A stretch of 64,000 nucleotides of DNA from assembly GCA_041603235.1 (NCBI GenBank), contig JBFIES010000001.1, forward strand, positions 744,001 through 808,000, given 5' to 3'. The notes beneath the pieces were generated by a model. It was not told the origin of the DNA. It saw nothing but the letters and a program-made list of their open reading frames with translations, and made no database searches. The translations under genes were made by a program, and so were the position numbers. This stretch comes from Panacagrimonas sp041603235 (GTDB taxonomy: Bacteria; Pseudomonadota; Gammaproteobacteria; Nevskiales; Nevskiaceae). Below are positions 53,916 to 62,947 of the stretch, one piece after another (the first letter of the stretch is position 1; each line of letters opens with the position of its first letter).

Positions 53916-55820
53916 TCAGAATCTCGAAACTTTCCGCACACCTGCAACCTCTTTGCAGACTGAAGCATATGTCGCGAGAAGCGAAGGCCCATGTTTGATA
54001 ACCCGATCAGTCAACAAGTACTGCATAAAGTATTTCTCGGCAGCATGCGGCTCAAGTAATGCCTCCAGATGTTTGCGATCCGCGTCAAAAGGCAAGTACT
54101 CAAAAAGCTGCAGCATGCACTCTCGCAATGAATTCGCGTACCAATGGTCCACAGGCGCATCCACCGCCGCAATTTTCGGCTGATCAACGACCACGCCAGG
54201 TAACAAGTCGTATTTCTTTGCCATTTCAGACAAGGCTTTCTTTCCTGAAATACGCAACTCGCCTGTTGCATCATCCGGTCTCGACAGTTCTACGGGCAAT
54301 TTTTCAGCGAACGATTTAAAAATGGGGTCGAGATACGGAGACATAATCGCCAAGCCTGACTTGGCAGAGCCGGTGGTCATCTTGCTTCGATTCGGGGAAA
54401 CCATTGACTTCCCAGCATAACCAAGCCTCATTACGGGCAGCTCTTGATATGGCTGCGAGATAGTTTTCGCCATTTCAAAACAGTAACCTGGCGGAACTTG
54501 ATGCGCATTACCCTTCAGGCCAGCAATTGAAGATTCATCAAATATTCGAAAAGACAGGAATGTCCGCACACTGCTCGGCCAAGTCGACGACCTCAGAATA
54601 TTCAGCATGACACGCCACGGATGGCCAAAAAATCGGTCCAAAGCGGGGCGAGCAAGTGCCCAAATGAGAAAGCGCTGCAACGATTTGGGAATTCTGGGCA
54701 TTGCCGCAAGCACCCGAGTCCGACGCCATGTTCCCGGATAACCGAGAAATACGGTGTCGCAGCCGTCACCACTGAAACAGATATCTCTACCCTCTTGAGC
54801 AATTCTCTCGCATAAGGCGGCTGTCTGAATCACGTAGTTCGGCCAATTTGTTGGCGCGTTGAAGTCAAGGCCAAACCTCTCTAATCCATTCCGAATGACC
54901 TGCTCATCCATTGGAATCCAATGATGCTCTCCTCCGACCGAGTTAGAAACTTCTTCTACATGCGGTTGGTTGAATTCACTTTGAGAGTAACCAAAACTCC
55001 AAGTGCCCACTTTCTTTCCGATGCGGTTCAGTCCGGCAGCAACTAGTGCCGAGTCAAACCCGCCCAGCAAAACTTCAACCCTGTCGTACCCTGCTGCTTG
55101 CCGCCTAAGGGTCGCCATAAACACATCGTAAAGAGCTGCATAGCAATCCGCGTCACTTGAACAAATATCGAAACCGCATGAAACGGGCTGAAAGGAGATG
55201 TCCGAGTGACTGACCTTTCCTTTTCGCCACACAAGTTTTTTGCCTGGCTGAATGGCGCTTACAGAGGACAGCAGCGTTCGACCTTGCGGGGAAAATCCGT
55301 ATATGAGCAGGAAGTCTTCGTGCTCTCGATCAAGCTTCACATCACCGTCGCAAAGCGTCTTAAACAAACACAGCTGTGTTGCAAAAATCAGCGCCCCACC
55401 TTCGATTGAATAGTAAATAGCTCGAAGGGCCGATGGGCCGCAAGCCAACAGAACGGTCTCGTCCTGATCATCCGTCAGCGCCACAACATAATCGCCAGCG
55501 ATATCATCAAGAAATGATTCGCCTTGGCTCTTATAGCGTCCTAAGAAGTGCAACGCGATTTCATTCGGGTCTATGCATGCCTCATCCAAACCCTCGACCG
55601 AGGCGCGATCGGCAAGAATTCCGAAGAAGAACAGCCGAACGCCCTCGTCGGACGAATACCCGATCAAACGTTGGCCTGTTTGCGAGCAGCCAATTATTCC
55701 CTGAAGGGCAGGCACAATCGAGGTGGAAGACTTGTACGCTTCCTTCACCGCATCCGCCATTCTCGCGGTCAATTCATCCGAGCTCTGGCATCCTCCAGAA
55801 GAACCGAACAGGGTATTCAC
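53916..55820 (-). CDS. Asparagine synthase-like protein with degenerate glutaminase and PP-loop
   Basis: The 634-residue product has an N-terminal class II glutamine amidotransferase-like domain (about 35-200) without the N-terminal Cys nucleophile: translation starts MNTLFG. A C-terminal Asn_synthase domain follows, with ATP loop LLGGFDSA (251-258) in place of the usual SGGLDSS. Other ATP-region motifs such as CFSGDGCDTVFLGYPG are intact. Such genes in polysaccharide or capsule loci often amidate or modify a sugar carboxylate, or are inactive. GTG at 55820 overlaps the stop of the pyruvyltransferase gene (GTGA) and is chosen over TTG at 55826. Base composition is AT-richer than flanking genes. 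Confidence 0.78.
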   Translation of the reverse strand: MNTLFGSSGGCQSSDELTARMADAVKEAYKSSTSIVPALQGIIGCSQTGQRLIGYSSDEGVRLFFFGILADRASVEGLDEACIDPNEIALHFLGRYKSQGESFLDDIAGDYVVALTDDQDETVLLACGPSALRAIYYSIEGGALIFATQLCLFKTLCDGDVKLDREHEDFLLIYGFSPQGRTLLSSVSAIQPGKKLVWRKGKVSHSDISFQPVSCGFDICSSDADCYAALYDVFMATLRRQAAGYDRVEVLLGGFDSALVAAGLNRIGKKVGTWSFGYSQSEFNQPHVEEVSNSVGGEHHWIPMDEQVIRNGLERFGLDFNAPTNWPNYVIQTAALCERIAQEGRDICFSGDGCDTVFLGYPGTWRRTRVLAAMPRIPKSLQRFLIWALARPALDRFFGHPWRVMLNILRSSTWPSSVRTFLSFRIFDESSIAGLKGNAHQVPPGYCFEMAKTISQPYQELPVMRLGYAGKSMVSPNRSKMTTGSAKSGLAIMSPYLDPIFKSFAEKLPVELSRPDDATGELRISGKKALSEMAKKYDLLPGVVVDQPKIAAVDAPVDHWYANSLRECMLQLFEYLPFDADRKHLEALLEPHAAEKYFMQYLLTDRVIKHGPSLLATYASVCKEVAGVRKVSRF

Positions 55821-57061
55821 GGGCAATCTCGGGAGATCAACGCACAGGCGATTTCTATATTGTCATTCGCCAGCCTGTGTAGCTCAGGCAACCGCGTTCG
55901 CAAATCGTCGCAACGTTTATCTCGTTGTGCCCACAGGGTCGCCAAACTTTCAATCAATTTCGATTTTTCCAAATCCGCACCTCGGAGCACCATGTCGCTC
56001 TGACCTAGCATGTCCATAATTCCTTGGGTCTTATGACTGTAAGAGAGAGCTAGCACTGGCACGCCGGAGGATAGTGCGGCAATGTTTGCGTGCATTCTGG
56101 CGCCGAGGAACATCGAGCAACATGCAATTATCCCCTTTATATCGTCAGGTCTATGCTCGCCATTAAGAACAATACTAGGCTTCTTCATTCTCTGGGCCAC
56201 CCGACGACATATGTTTCGGTCATCTTTTCCAGATGCCGGCCCAAGAACGTGCGACACAAACATGATCTGCACATTGAAAGCTTCCGCACAGTGATCCAGG
56301 ACGCCCGCCATGAGACTGATAAAGTCTCTCGAGGCAGCGCCGGATTGCTTTATGTACATCCGTTCAACGAGCGTGCTCAGAGAAACTCCTAGAATTTTCT
56401 TTGAGTTTGTGCGCAGACCCTCTTCGTCAAGCAGAGCACGCGCACGCTGCGGCGAACCCGGTTTCAAAAGAAATGCCAAATCGGCCGTTACAGAGACCTT
56501 TTCAATGTCTATTCCAAGTTGCCTGAGATGTTCTCTGGATATCTCATCCCGCACCGTTACTTTTTCAACGCTCGCCAGCAAAAAACGGGCAATCCAGCGA
56601 GTTTTTGAGAACGGACCGATTGACTGTGCACAAACAAAAATTCTCTTGCGCAGCGCTAATCCCAAGAATATTGGAAAGTAATGCGAGATTGCGACGTGTG
56701 GGCCATAGTCATCGGTCAACATATCGCCGCTTAGATCAACAATCAGATCGCTACGTTCTGTGGCCTCTATTTCTTCGTCCCAAAATAGTTTTCTAATCCC
56801 ATTCCCAATCATTTCAAAAGATCGCAGCGCGAGATACGCCGCGAGCAACTGGAAGAATGCATACGGCAGATTCCTCCGCCTAGAACGAATCAAACGGATT
56901 CCTTTACCGTAGAAATTTTTGTCGATGTTTGGGAACGGCGTCGATATGAGGATGTCACAATCATCCCTACGCGCTTTCATGGCATGATAAAAACTCAACT
57001 GCATCGCGGCATCGCCACGATTAGCGCTGTTATACGTTCCGGTCTGAAGAATTCTCTTCAC
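55817..57061 (-). CDS. Polysaccharide pyruvyl transferase family protein
   Basis: The 414-residue product begins MKRILQTGTYNSANRGDAAM, the typical PS_pyruv_trans start. The GTG at 57061 is therefore chosen; the frame extends upstream only into the preceding glycosyltransferase gene. It has a two-domain Rossmann arrangement (to about 200, then 215-390) with CAQSIGPF and a C-terminal FLGARMHANIAALSSGVPVLALSYSHK that binds the donor nucleotide or phosphoenolpyruvate. It would add a pyruvate ketal to a repeat-unit sugar. The downstream amidotransferase-like gene overlaps by 4 bases. Confidence 0.83.
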   Translation of the reverse strand: MKRILQTGTYNSANRGDAAMQLSFYHAMKARRDDCDILISTPFPNIDKNFYGKGIRLIRSRRRNLPYAFFQLLAAYLALRSFEMIGNGIRKLFWDEEIEATERSDLIVDLSGDMLTDDYGPHVAISHYFPIFLGLALRKRIFVCAQSIGPFSKTRWIARFLLASVEKVTVRDEISREHLRQLGIDIEKVSVTADLAFLLKPGSPQRARALLDEEGLRTNSKKILGVSLSTLVERMYIKQSGAASRDFISLMAGVLDHCAEAFNVQIMFVSHVLGPASGKDDRNICRRVAQRMKKPSIVLNGEHRPDDIKGIIACCSMFLGARMHANIAALSSGVPVLALSYSHKTQGIMDMLGQSDMVLRGADLEKSKLIESLATLWAQRDKRCDDLRTRLPELHRLANDNIEIACALISRDCP

Positions 57062-57092
57062 GAACGCACTCGATAGCAATCGATTATTCGCA

Positions 57093-58184
57093 TCAGCAAA
57101 TCGATAGCAGCGCTTTAGCGCAATGTGCCCACGTGAATTCCCCAGCCGCCTCAAAGCATGCTCGGTTCATTTTCGACCTCGGCAAGATTGAAAAACTTCT
57201 GATGCTCGCCGCTAGCGAATCGGAGTCGCCGGGAGGGACCAGAAAACCGGTTACCCCTTCGGTGACCACGTCGGGAATGCCTCCAACTCTAGAGGCGATC
57301 ACCGGCCTCCCATATCTGTAGGCCAACGGGATAACACCCGAACTTGTCGCGCTCAAATAGGGCAAGACGACGACGTCCGCGCGTTCAAATACGTCAGCGG
57401 CCTCGCCTTCTGAAATGTACGTTGATTTAATCTCCACTCTGGCAGAGATACCGAGCTCTCTTATGAGGGCTCGGACGCTCTCACTGCCGTCCCAAAATTC
57501 GCCTGCCACCGTCAAATGTAAATCCAGATCACCCAACTTGCTGACCGCCTCGATGAGGTGGGGCAAGCCTTTATAAGGGCGAACAAAACCGAAGAACAGC
57601 AGTTCTAGGCTTGCCCTTCTATTCAGGGTCTTTTGTGATGAAGGAAATTGTGAGTAAGCAGGGTGCGGGGCAACGATTGATTTTCGACCCGGGGCAATTT
57701 CGGCCAGCTTTGCTTTCTCTGCTTTGGAATGGGTGAAGAAGTACTGCCCCTTGCTTAGGACTTTTCGCGCAAGAAAGGAAGAAAAGAATTTGGCATTGTG
57801 GTCGTACACGTTGTGACACAGAAAGAGCACTGGAACTTTTCCACGTAGCTTCCTCGCCAAATACCAATAATTCAGAGACCAAAAAACTGTCCACCACGGC
57901 AGGATCAGGAGTTCGGTGCGGCGCTCAATGATGCGATCTGATGCCGCCATCCATGTGGACGGATGTATAGAGTCTAGTTGGTAACAGACTCCCGGCTCTT
58001 CGTAGCCTTCATATGACGCATCAACATCGGAAGCGCCAGGGTAGAGCCATTTGGGATACAGACGACTAAACGATATCGTTTCAAGTTCACAGTTCGACCG
58101 CAGCGCGCGATGCAGTAACGTCGTGTGCTGCGCGATTCCTCCGCGAAACGGCAAGGTCGGTCCGATTAGCGTTACTCTCTTCAT
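57093..58184 (-). CDS. Family 4 glycosyltransferase
   Basis: The 363-residue product has a GT-B fold: MKRVTLIGPTLPFRGGIAQHT at the start and the C-terminal donor-binding part, including ELLFFGFVRPYKGLPHLIEAV. VVVLPYLSATSSGVIPLAYRYGRPVIASRVGGIPDVV is present in the donor-site region, with the E-x7-E type position substituted. The ATG at 58184 matches the family. It reads toward the pyruvyltransferase gene with a 31-base gap and is part of the leftward polysaccharide operon. Confidence 0.87.
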   Translation of the reverse strand: MKRVTLIGPTLPFRGGIAQHTTLLHRALRSNCELETISFSRLYPKWLYPGASDVDASYEGYEEPGVCYQLDSIHPSTWMAASDRIIERRTELLILPWWTVFWSLNYWYLARKLRGKVPVLFLCHNVYDHNAKFFSSFLARKVLSKGQYFFTHSKAEKAKLAEIAPGRKSIVAPHPAYSQFPSSQKTLNRRASLELLFFGFVRPYKGLPHLIEAVSKLGDLDLHLTVAGEFWDGSESVRALIRELGISARVEIKSTYISEGEAADVFERADVVVLPYLSATSSGVIPLAYRYGRPVIASRVGGIPDVVTEGVTGFLVPPGDSDSLAASIRSFSILPRSKMNRACFEAAGEFTWAHCAKALLSIC

Positions 58185-58235
58185 AATTCCTTGACCGTGG
58201 ACCAAGCTGGTGAAGCCTTCTTGGAACCAGACAAT

Positions 58236-58823
58236 TTATTCAAGTCGCAGGATCGCAAGCTGATTACAGCCCAACTGGAAATACTGATGGTACTCAACGA
58301 CTAGTCCGACCTCTCTAGCTAAGAGCTCAAATCGCCTGCGATTGTAGAGGACAATATGGTCGTGATTTGCATTGCCGGAAAACAGCCCTATTGCTGCTCC
58401 AATGCGGTGGATCACATCATTCCCAAATGGCGTAGGAGTCGTAATGATTATTCGGCCTTCAGCGCTCAGCAACTCCTTTAGTCCACGAACCACGAATTCC
58501 TGATTAAACAAGTGCTCGATGAGCGCCACCATCAAAATGGAGTCGAATTTTTGATCACTTTGCACATGGCTTTGATCCAAGTCGCGCTGCGAGAAAGTCG
58601 CTTCCGGATATTGCTCTTGTAGATTCATGATCCTCTCCGGCGGCCGATCGACGCCGTGGTAAGAGGTCATCCGTGCCCCATATCGTTGGTAGATGTAAGC
58701 CGGGCCACATCCAAGATCCAGCACCCGCCCACTGATGTAGGGAGCGATCCTCTTGTAGCGGGAATACTTCAGATATTGAGTTAGCAATGGCATTGACTTC
58801 GCTTCTTTCGTCTCACCAGTCAT
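58236..58823 (-). CDS. SAM-dependent methyltransferase
   Basis: The 195-residue product is a class I methyltransferase with SAM motif I VLDLGCGPAYIY near 34-45. Motif II follows as SILMVALIEHLF, and a post-motif GRIIITTPTPFGNDVIHR ends it. Such enzymes in polysaccharide loci methylate a sugar or lipid-linked intermediate. The start at 58823 is followed by a second ATG at 58793, which may be the real one. It heads the leftward operon. Confidence 0.82.
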   Translation of the reverse strand: MTGETKEAKSMPLLTQYLKYSRYKRIAPYISGRVLDLGCGPAYIYQRYGARMTSYHGVDRPPERIMNLQEQYPEATFSQRDLDQSHVQSDQKFDSILMVALIEHLFNQEFVVRGLKELLSAEGRIIITTPTPFGNDVIHRIGAAIGLFSGNANHDHIVLYNRRRFELLAREVGLVVEYHQYFQLGCNQLAILRLE

Positions 58824-58977
58824 GTTGATTTAAGCATTAAAGAGGACATTTCGAGCGTCTCGAATCTCGAACCAACAAGGCATTTACTTATGCAAGCTAA
58901 TCCGAGGTAATGCCCTAGAGCCCAGACTTTGCGACTGCGGCATTGCGCCAAACTTCGAGCGACGAGTTGACCACTCC

Positions 58978-59772
58978 TCATTTGGGCGGCGCCCCGATTT
59001 TCTTGAAGCTCGGCGTCAAAGCCCACAAGCTCAGTTGCTTTCCCGTGGCTCTCTCAACTATGACCGCACCATCGAAGGCATTGGCCCGAACGGGCAAGTA
59101 ACCCAGCTCATCTTCCGGGAGCCCGAAAGCCTCATGAATGCGTTCCTCCCAGTCTGACTGTTCAATATCATTCAGCTTTGGCAGTTCTCCAAGGTCATGC
59201 AGCTTAGCCGACATTGCTTCCGTCAGCGTATCTAGAGCCACATAAAGCTCTGGCAATTGGGGCACGTCCGCGCCTCCCGATATTGCAGAAAACAGAATTT
59301 TCTCCCGCTCTTTGGCGGATTTCGGTAACTCGGCACCCACCCATCTGGGGCCGAACCAGCTGACACGAAGATTGTCAGACACCCGTTCCAAGCTCGTGGC
59401 ATTGAGTTCCTCTACCGCCACGACGTCAAATCGGTCCACGTTAAAAACAATGTAAGCGGGTCGGCCGTCATATATGGCTGACATGCCGTAGAGCAATGCA
59501 CCTGCCTGAACCGACGCGATGACTGTCAGATCGAACTTCAAGCCTCTCTTTCCAGGCTTGTAGATGATCGTGGTCAACAATGGCCCCAACACAACATCCA
59601 CGCCGATCAGGATGAGGACCAGCCGGCTGACGCCCTGCATTTCTGCCAGCGCCCCCGGATACCAGCACAGGAAAATCAGGGCAAGTGAAACGCAAGCAAC
59701 GAATCCGCTAAGCGCCAGATGTACGCCGCCAGCTTTCAGGTGACTAGCTAATGAACTCATTTCCGGGGCCAT
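58978..59772 (-). CDS. tfpX: TfpX/TfpZ family type IV pilin accessory protein
   Basis: The 264-residue product has three to four membrane helices in the first 100 residues, including ALIFLCWYPGALAEMQGVSR, LIGVDVVLGPLLTTIIYKPGKR and the ALLYGMSAIYDGRPAYIVFNVDRF segment that defines the family. A soluble C-terminal domain follows. Family members are encoded beside pilA and help pilin assembly or modification in a pilin-type-specific way. The ATG at 59772 is used; an alternative at 59760 cannot be excluded. It lies downstream of the sulfatase-like gene with a 140-base gap. Confidence 0.85.
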   Translation of the reverse strand: MAPEMSSLASHLKAGGVHLALSGFVACVSLALIFLCWYPGALAEMQGVSRLVLILIGVDVVLGPLLTTIIYKPGKRGLKFDLTVIASVQAGALLYGMSAIYDGRPAYIVFNVDRFDVVAVEELNATSLERVSDNLRVSWFGPRWVGAELPKSAKEREKILFSAISGGADVPQLPELYVALDTLTEAMSAKLHDLGELPKLNDIEQSDWEERIHEAFGLPEDELGYLPVRANAFDGAVIVERATGKQLSLWALTPSFKKIGAPPK

Positions 59773-59912
59773 GAAAAATTTTCAAAGATTTCCATCTCAG
59801 CCAAGGCGTCAATACTGACATGTACCGCGGGTCATTCTGGCTGGGCCAGCGAACATTAGGTTCACAAATCCATTTTTTCAATACATGTTTTCAGGATCGT
59901 TGCGGCTTGGAT

Positions 59913-61937
59913 TCAGGGTGTCATTGCGGGGAGCGAAGAGCACCATTCGCCCATATGCGCCCTCATGTCGGTCCATTCACAGGCTGCTTCCAGGACCGGA
60001 GACTCACTCGCTGGCGGCCCCGGTTCATTTACAAACTGCCCCGTCCAGTTTGCATCCTCCGGGCCGCGCGCAACGAGAACATTCTGCAGATTCACTGATA
60101 TGACGGCCAATGTGTTCTTGCCGTCAGAAACCGCGAACTCCTTGTTCCTGACCACGTCCTTGTAGATCTCTGGCTTGAACTCCAGTCGACCGTCCGGAAG
60201 TACATTGTAGGCATTCGACGCCAGCTTCAATGCTGCTGATCCTGTGGGGTTCAAGAGGTCCAGGTTCTTTGGGCGCCAGCCCGATTCAAATCGCACGTAT
60301 TCACGCGGCCCCATTTGCGCTGGGGGGGAGGTGACATGCTGGCGATCCGTATTTTCTTGATCAGGGGTTGAGAGGCCCGCGAGGCGGCGAAGGGTCGGCG
60401 CCACATCTTCAAGTGAGGCCAGTGCGTTACTGACGCCAGGCTCAATCCTTCCGTCAACAGACCACCCGGAGTACAGGGTGAAAACCTTCCACTGGTCGGG
60501 TGCGAGCAGGGTCGCACCATGACCGCCTTCAAATCCCTGAAAGGTCGACGGCACCCCATCTATACGCATGCTTACACTCGCACTTTGCTTATCAGCCGCC
60601 AGTCCCTCGCCGTGATCCGCCAGAACCACTACAAGAGTCTTGTCGTGGACATATCCAGAGCTGCGCAAGCCCTTTAGCAATAGGCCCAGCTGCATGTCCA
60701 GCTCTAGCATCATGGCTCGGTAGGAGCGATCCGGTTCGGGAAGGGAGAGGTCAGATTTCCTGTCGCGGGCGGTGTAATACGGCCAATGTGCCGTGCACAG
60801 ATGTATCGACAGGAACGTTGAATCACCCTTAGAAGCGCCAATGTCGTTGATGAGCTGCCCGACAAAGCGTTCCGGCCGGTACGCGTGGGCAAAGGCCCGA
60901 TTTCCTGACAGCGCGGGTAGCACATATTCAGAGTACGGAAGTTGAACCAGGAAATTGACCAAGGGCATATCGAAGAACTGCCCCATGACGAAATCCGGGA
61001 CCCCCATTTGGGGGCCGATAATCTTGTCGAACCCAAACTCGGAAACGATATTGCTGAACCGCGTCTCGTCTGTCGCGTATATCGTTCGATATCCCGCCCT
61101 CTTGAAATCCCATGCCACGCTCGCATCCCGCTTTATTCCCGCCTGAGGCGAATGATTTGCCCGGGCACCTGACTCCGAGGGTCCTAGCCCGGTGAGAATC
61201 GACACCCACGCTGGGAAAGTACGCGCCAGCGGCGTCACGACGTTCGAGTTCACATAACTCTGCTCGCGCAGTGCGGCAATATTGGGGTAGTCCCGTGCGT
61301 CGGCCGTCAACAGTAGGTCACGCCGGACTGAGTCGAGACCAATAAGAATCACATTGGGATCAGGATCGGCTTCCAGATCGACCTGAGCTGGTTTCAACAG
61401 AAGAACTCCAATACTCAGAATCAGAACAAGTGCCGCCGCCGACAATCCTGCCAGAAATTTTTTGGCGTTAGAACGACGAGCGACGTGGAGGCCTACTTCA
61501 ATGAACCGCCAAAACAAAAAGATGACTGAGACACCGTCTAATGCCCACGAAGCAACTGGCCGCTGAAAGATGGAGACGAACCACGTCCAAGACGAGTAAG
61601 GGAATAAATTCGAGTGCAACCTCAGTCCGAGCCAGACAACAGCGAACCAGACCCCCACCAGAAGCCAACTGGGTGATTCGAGCTTATGGCGCGCCTCGCG
61701 ACGGGGAGCACTCAAAATATGAATGAGCCAGAACAAGAGCCCATAAGCCACGAGCACTACCAAAATCTGGGAGCCCACAGACCACGCAATTTTCGGATGC
61801 TCTATAGCAACCAGGAGTCGTTCTGCATTGCCGCCACCGAGGGTGATATCCCCTCCCACACCCATCATCGCGACATGAGCCGCCAAAGTCGCGGCGACCA
61901 AGGCAAGGAACAGCCAGATTCTGGATTTGGATTTCAT
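59913..61937 (-). CDS. Sulfatase-family membrane enzyme, possible pilin/glycan modification transferase
   Basis: The 674-residue product has five hydrophobic segments in the first 185 residues and then a periplasmic alkaline-phosphatase-type domain. The domain begins NVILIGLDSVRRD (metal site, about 195-207) with Thr240 in RTFPAW at the position of the sulfatase nucleophile. VVLADHGEGL gives metal ligands. Thr rather than Cys/Ser at this place is typical of phosphoethanolamine or phosphoglycerol transferases. It lies between pilA and tfpX, so the acceptor may be pilin or its glycan. The function is inferred. It is co-directional with pilA but separated by a terminator. Confidence 0.75.
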   Translation of the reverse strand: MKSKSRIWLFLALVAATLAAHVAMMGVGGDITLGGGNAERLLVAIEHPKIAWSVGSQILVVLVAYGLLFWLIHILSAPRREARHKLESPSWLLVGVWFAVVWLGLRLHSNLFPYSSWTWFVSIFQRPVASWALDGVSVIFLFWRFIEVGLHVARRSNAKKFLAGLSAAALVLILSIGVLLLKPAQVDLEADPDPNVILIGLDSVRRDLLLTADARDYPNIAALREQSYVNSNVVTPLARTFPAWVSILTGLGPSESGARANHSPQAGIKRDASVAWDFKRAGYRTIYATDETRFSNIVSEFGFDKIIGPQMGVPDFVMGQFFDMPLVNFLVQLPYSEYVLPALSGNRAFAHAYRPERFVGQLINDIGASKGDSTFLSIHLCTAHWPYYTARDRKSDLSLPEPDRSYRAMMLELDMQLGLLLKGLRSSGYVHDKTLVVVLADHGEGLAADKQSASVSMRIDGVPSTFQGFEGGHGATLLAPDQWKVFTLYSGWSVDGRIEPGVSNALASLEDVAPTLRRLAGLSTPDQENTDRQHVTSPPAQMGPREYVRFESGWRPKNLDLLNPTGSAALKLASNAYNVLPDGRLEFKPEIYKDVVRNKEFAVSDGKNTLAVISVNLQNVLVARGPEDANWTGQFVNEPGPPASESPVLEAACEWTDMRAHMGEWCSSLPAMTP

Positions 61938-61962
61938 CGTTCGGAATTATGACCGCATAAAC

Positions 61963-61990
61963 GAAAACGCCGCCCGAAGGCGGCGTTCTC
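61963..61990 (-). terminator. Terminator of pilA
   Basis: On the minus strand AACGCCGCC pairs with GGCGGCGTT (61966-61974 / 61979-61987) around a 4-base loop and is followed by TTTTCG. It is 24 bases past the pilA stop and would reduce read-through into the sulfatase gene. Confidence 0.85.
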
Positions 61991-62013
61991 TTTCAGCGAA
62001 CTACTAGGCTAGA

Positions 62014-62451
62014 TTAGCCGCGGCAGTTGGCAGGCAGGTACTTACCTGGGATCGTCGTACCGGCGGCCTGGTCGCAGGTCCAATCAACAGCGGAGTCAGA
62101 CGCGGCAGCCGACGGTTTGAGCGCGTAGATAAGTGTATCCACGTCACCCGAAATGTTCTGCGCAGTAACTGTGATTACACCGCTCGCACCTACTTCCAAC
62201 TGATTCACGTACTTCGAAGAAGCATCATCGGTGCACCCAGCTTCACCAACGCTAGTCGGCATGACATTCTGCGACTGATAGTACTCAGTCACGGAAACCT
62301 TACAAGCTGAAGCGGAGGTTGCCAGTTCAGTCACTTTGGAACGCTTGATGTAGTCCTGATAAGCAGGAATAGCGATAGCGGCCAAGATGCCGATGATCGC
62401 AACGACGATCATCAGTTCGATGAGGGTGAAACCCTTTTGCATTTTGTTCAT
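62014..62451 (-). CDS. pilA: Type IV major pilin PilA
   Basis: The 145-residue product is a type IVa prepilin: short leader ending in G7, then F8-T-L-I-E12 (mature Glu5) and a hydrophobic helix to about residue 32. The globular domain has four Cys (50, 73, 126, 143); the last two form the C-terminal disulfide loop ending CRG. Pre-pilin peptidase cleavage at KG|FTLIELM is expected. The ATG at 62451 has AGGAG 7 bases upstream. It is likely controlled by the sigma-54 type promoter at 62522-62538. Confidence 0.95.
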   Translation of the reverse strand: MNKMQKGFTLIELMIVVAIIGILAAIAIPAYQDYIKRSKVTELATSASACKVSVTEYYQSQNVMPTSVGEAGCTDDASSKYVNQLEVGASGVITVTAQNISGDVDTLIYALKPSAAASDSAVDWTCDQAAGTTIPGKYLPANCRG

Positions 62452-62521
62452 GTGATGACTCCTTGAGAGTGTTCTTACCAGCGGTGATGTGAAACGTTGT
62501 TTTTGTTTCGCTCAAACAGGG

Positions 62522-62538
62522 TTGCAGCGGCTGTGCCA
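62522..62538 (-). promoter_or_regulatory. Sigma-54 promoter of pilA
   Basis: On the minus strand TGGCAC-N5-CTGCA: TGGCAC at 62538-62533 (the -24 element) and CTGCAA at 62527-62522 (the -12 element; consensus TTGC). The distance to the pilA ATG puts the transcription start near 62512 and gives a leader of about 60 bases. PilR/PilS control is expected from other pilA genes. Confidence 0.7.
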
Positions 62539-62881
62539 GATCGGCCGTTTCAGCTGTCAAGCAATAAAATCAACTATTTATTGCTGTCTGGCCGAATCTG
62601 CCTCAGCGGCTTCTCTGACGGCATTGTCAATTTATGACAACGAACGTCAGAAAAAGGTGGGAATCCAGGTCAGTCGGAAGTCTTTGAGTTGAAAGGATTT
62701 ATTCGGCTTGCGGGCCGATTTTATTGTTCAGCTTGAACGGTCATTCAAACAGGATGAACGGTATTCATGTGGTCGGCGGGACGGGTTTGCAGTCAGGCAG
62801 ACCACTTTTCTGGCGATTCAATCTGACGCCCAATGTCAGTTTCAGGTTCCAATGTGGCTCGCGGGGCGCTCAATCTGAGTG

Positions 62882-62897
62882 ACACATATATATGTGT
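62882..62897. repeat. 16-bp perfect palindrome
   Basis: ACACATATATATGTGT is perfectly symmetrical. It lies 51 bases after the SDR stop codon in an otherwise unremarkable stretch. It lacks a T-run, so it is a poor terminator; it could be an operator or a chance AT palindrome. Confidence 0.4.
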
Positions 62898-62947
62898 GCC
62901 AAGCCGGAGCTGTCCGGCGCGAGCCAGGGCGTGAAGTGCCGGCCGCC

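Larger units (their letters stand above)
62452..62947. promoter_or_regulatory. pilA control region and spacer to the SDR gene
   Basis: These 496 bases contain no supportable gene. The part near pilA holds the sigma-54 promoter, an inverted repeat AGCAATAAA-N8-TTTATTGCT (62560-62585) and TTGTCA-N5-TGACAA (62624-62640). They lie about 50-130 bases upstream of the transcription start, where enhancer sites would lie. The remainder holds a 16-base palindrome (62882-62897). Confidence 0.55.
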
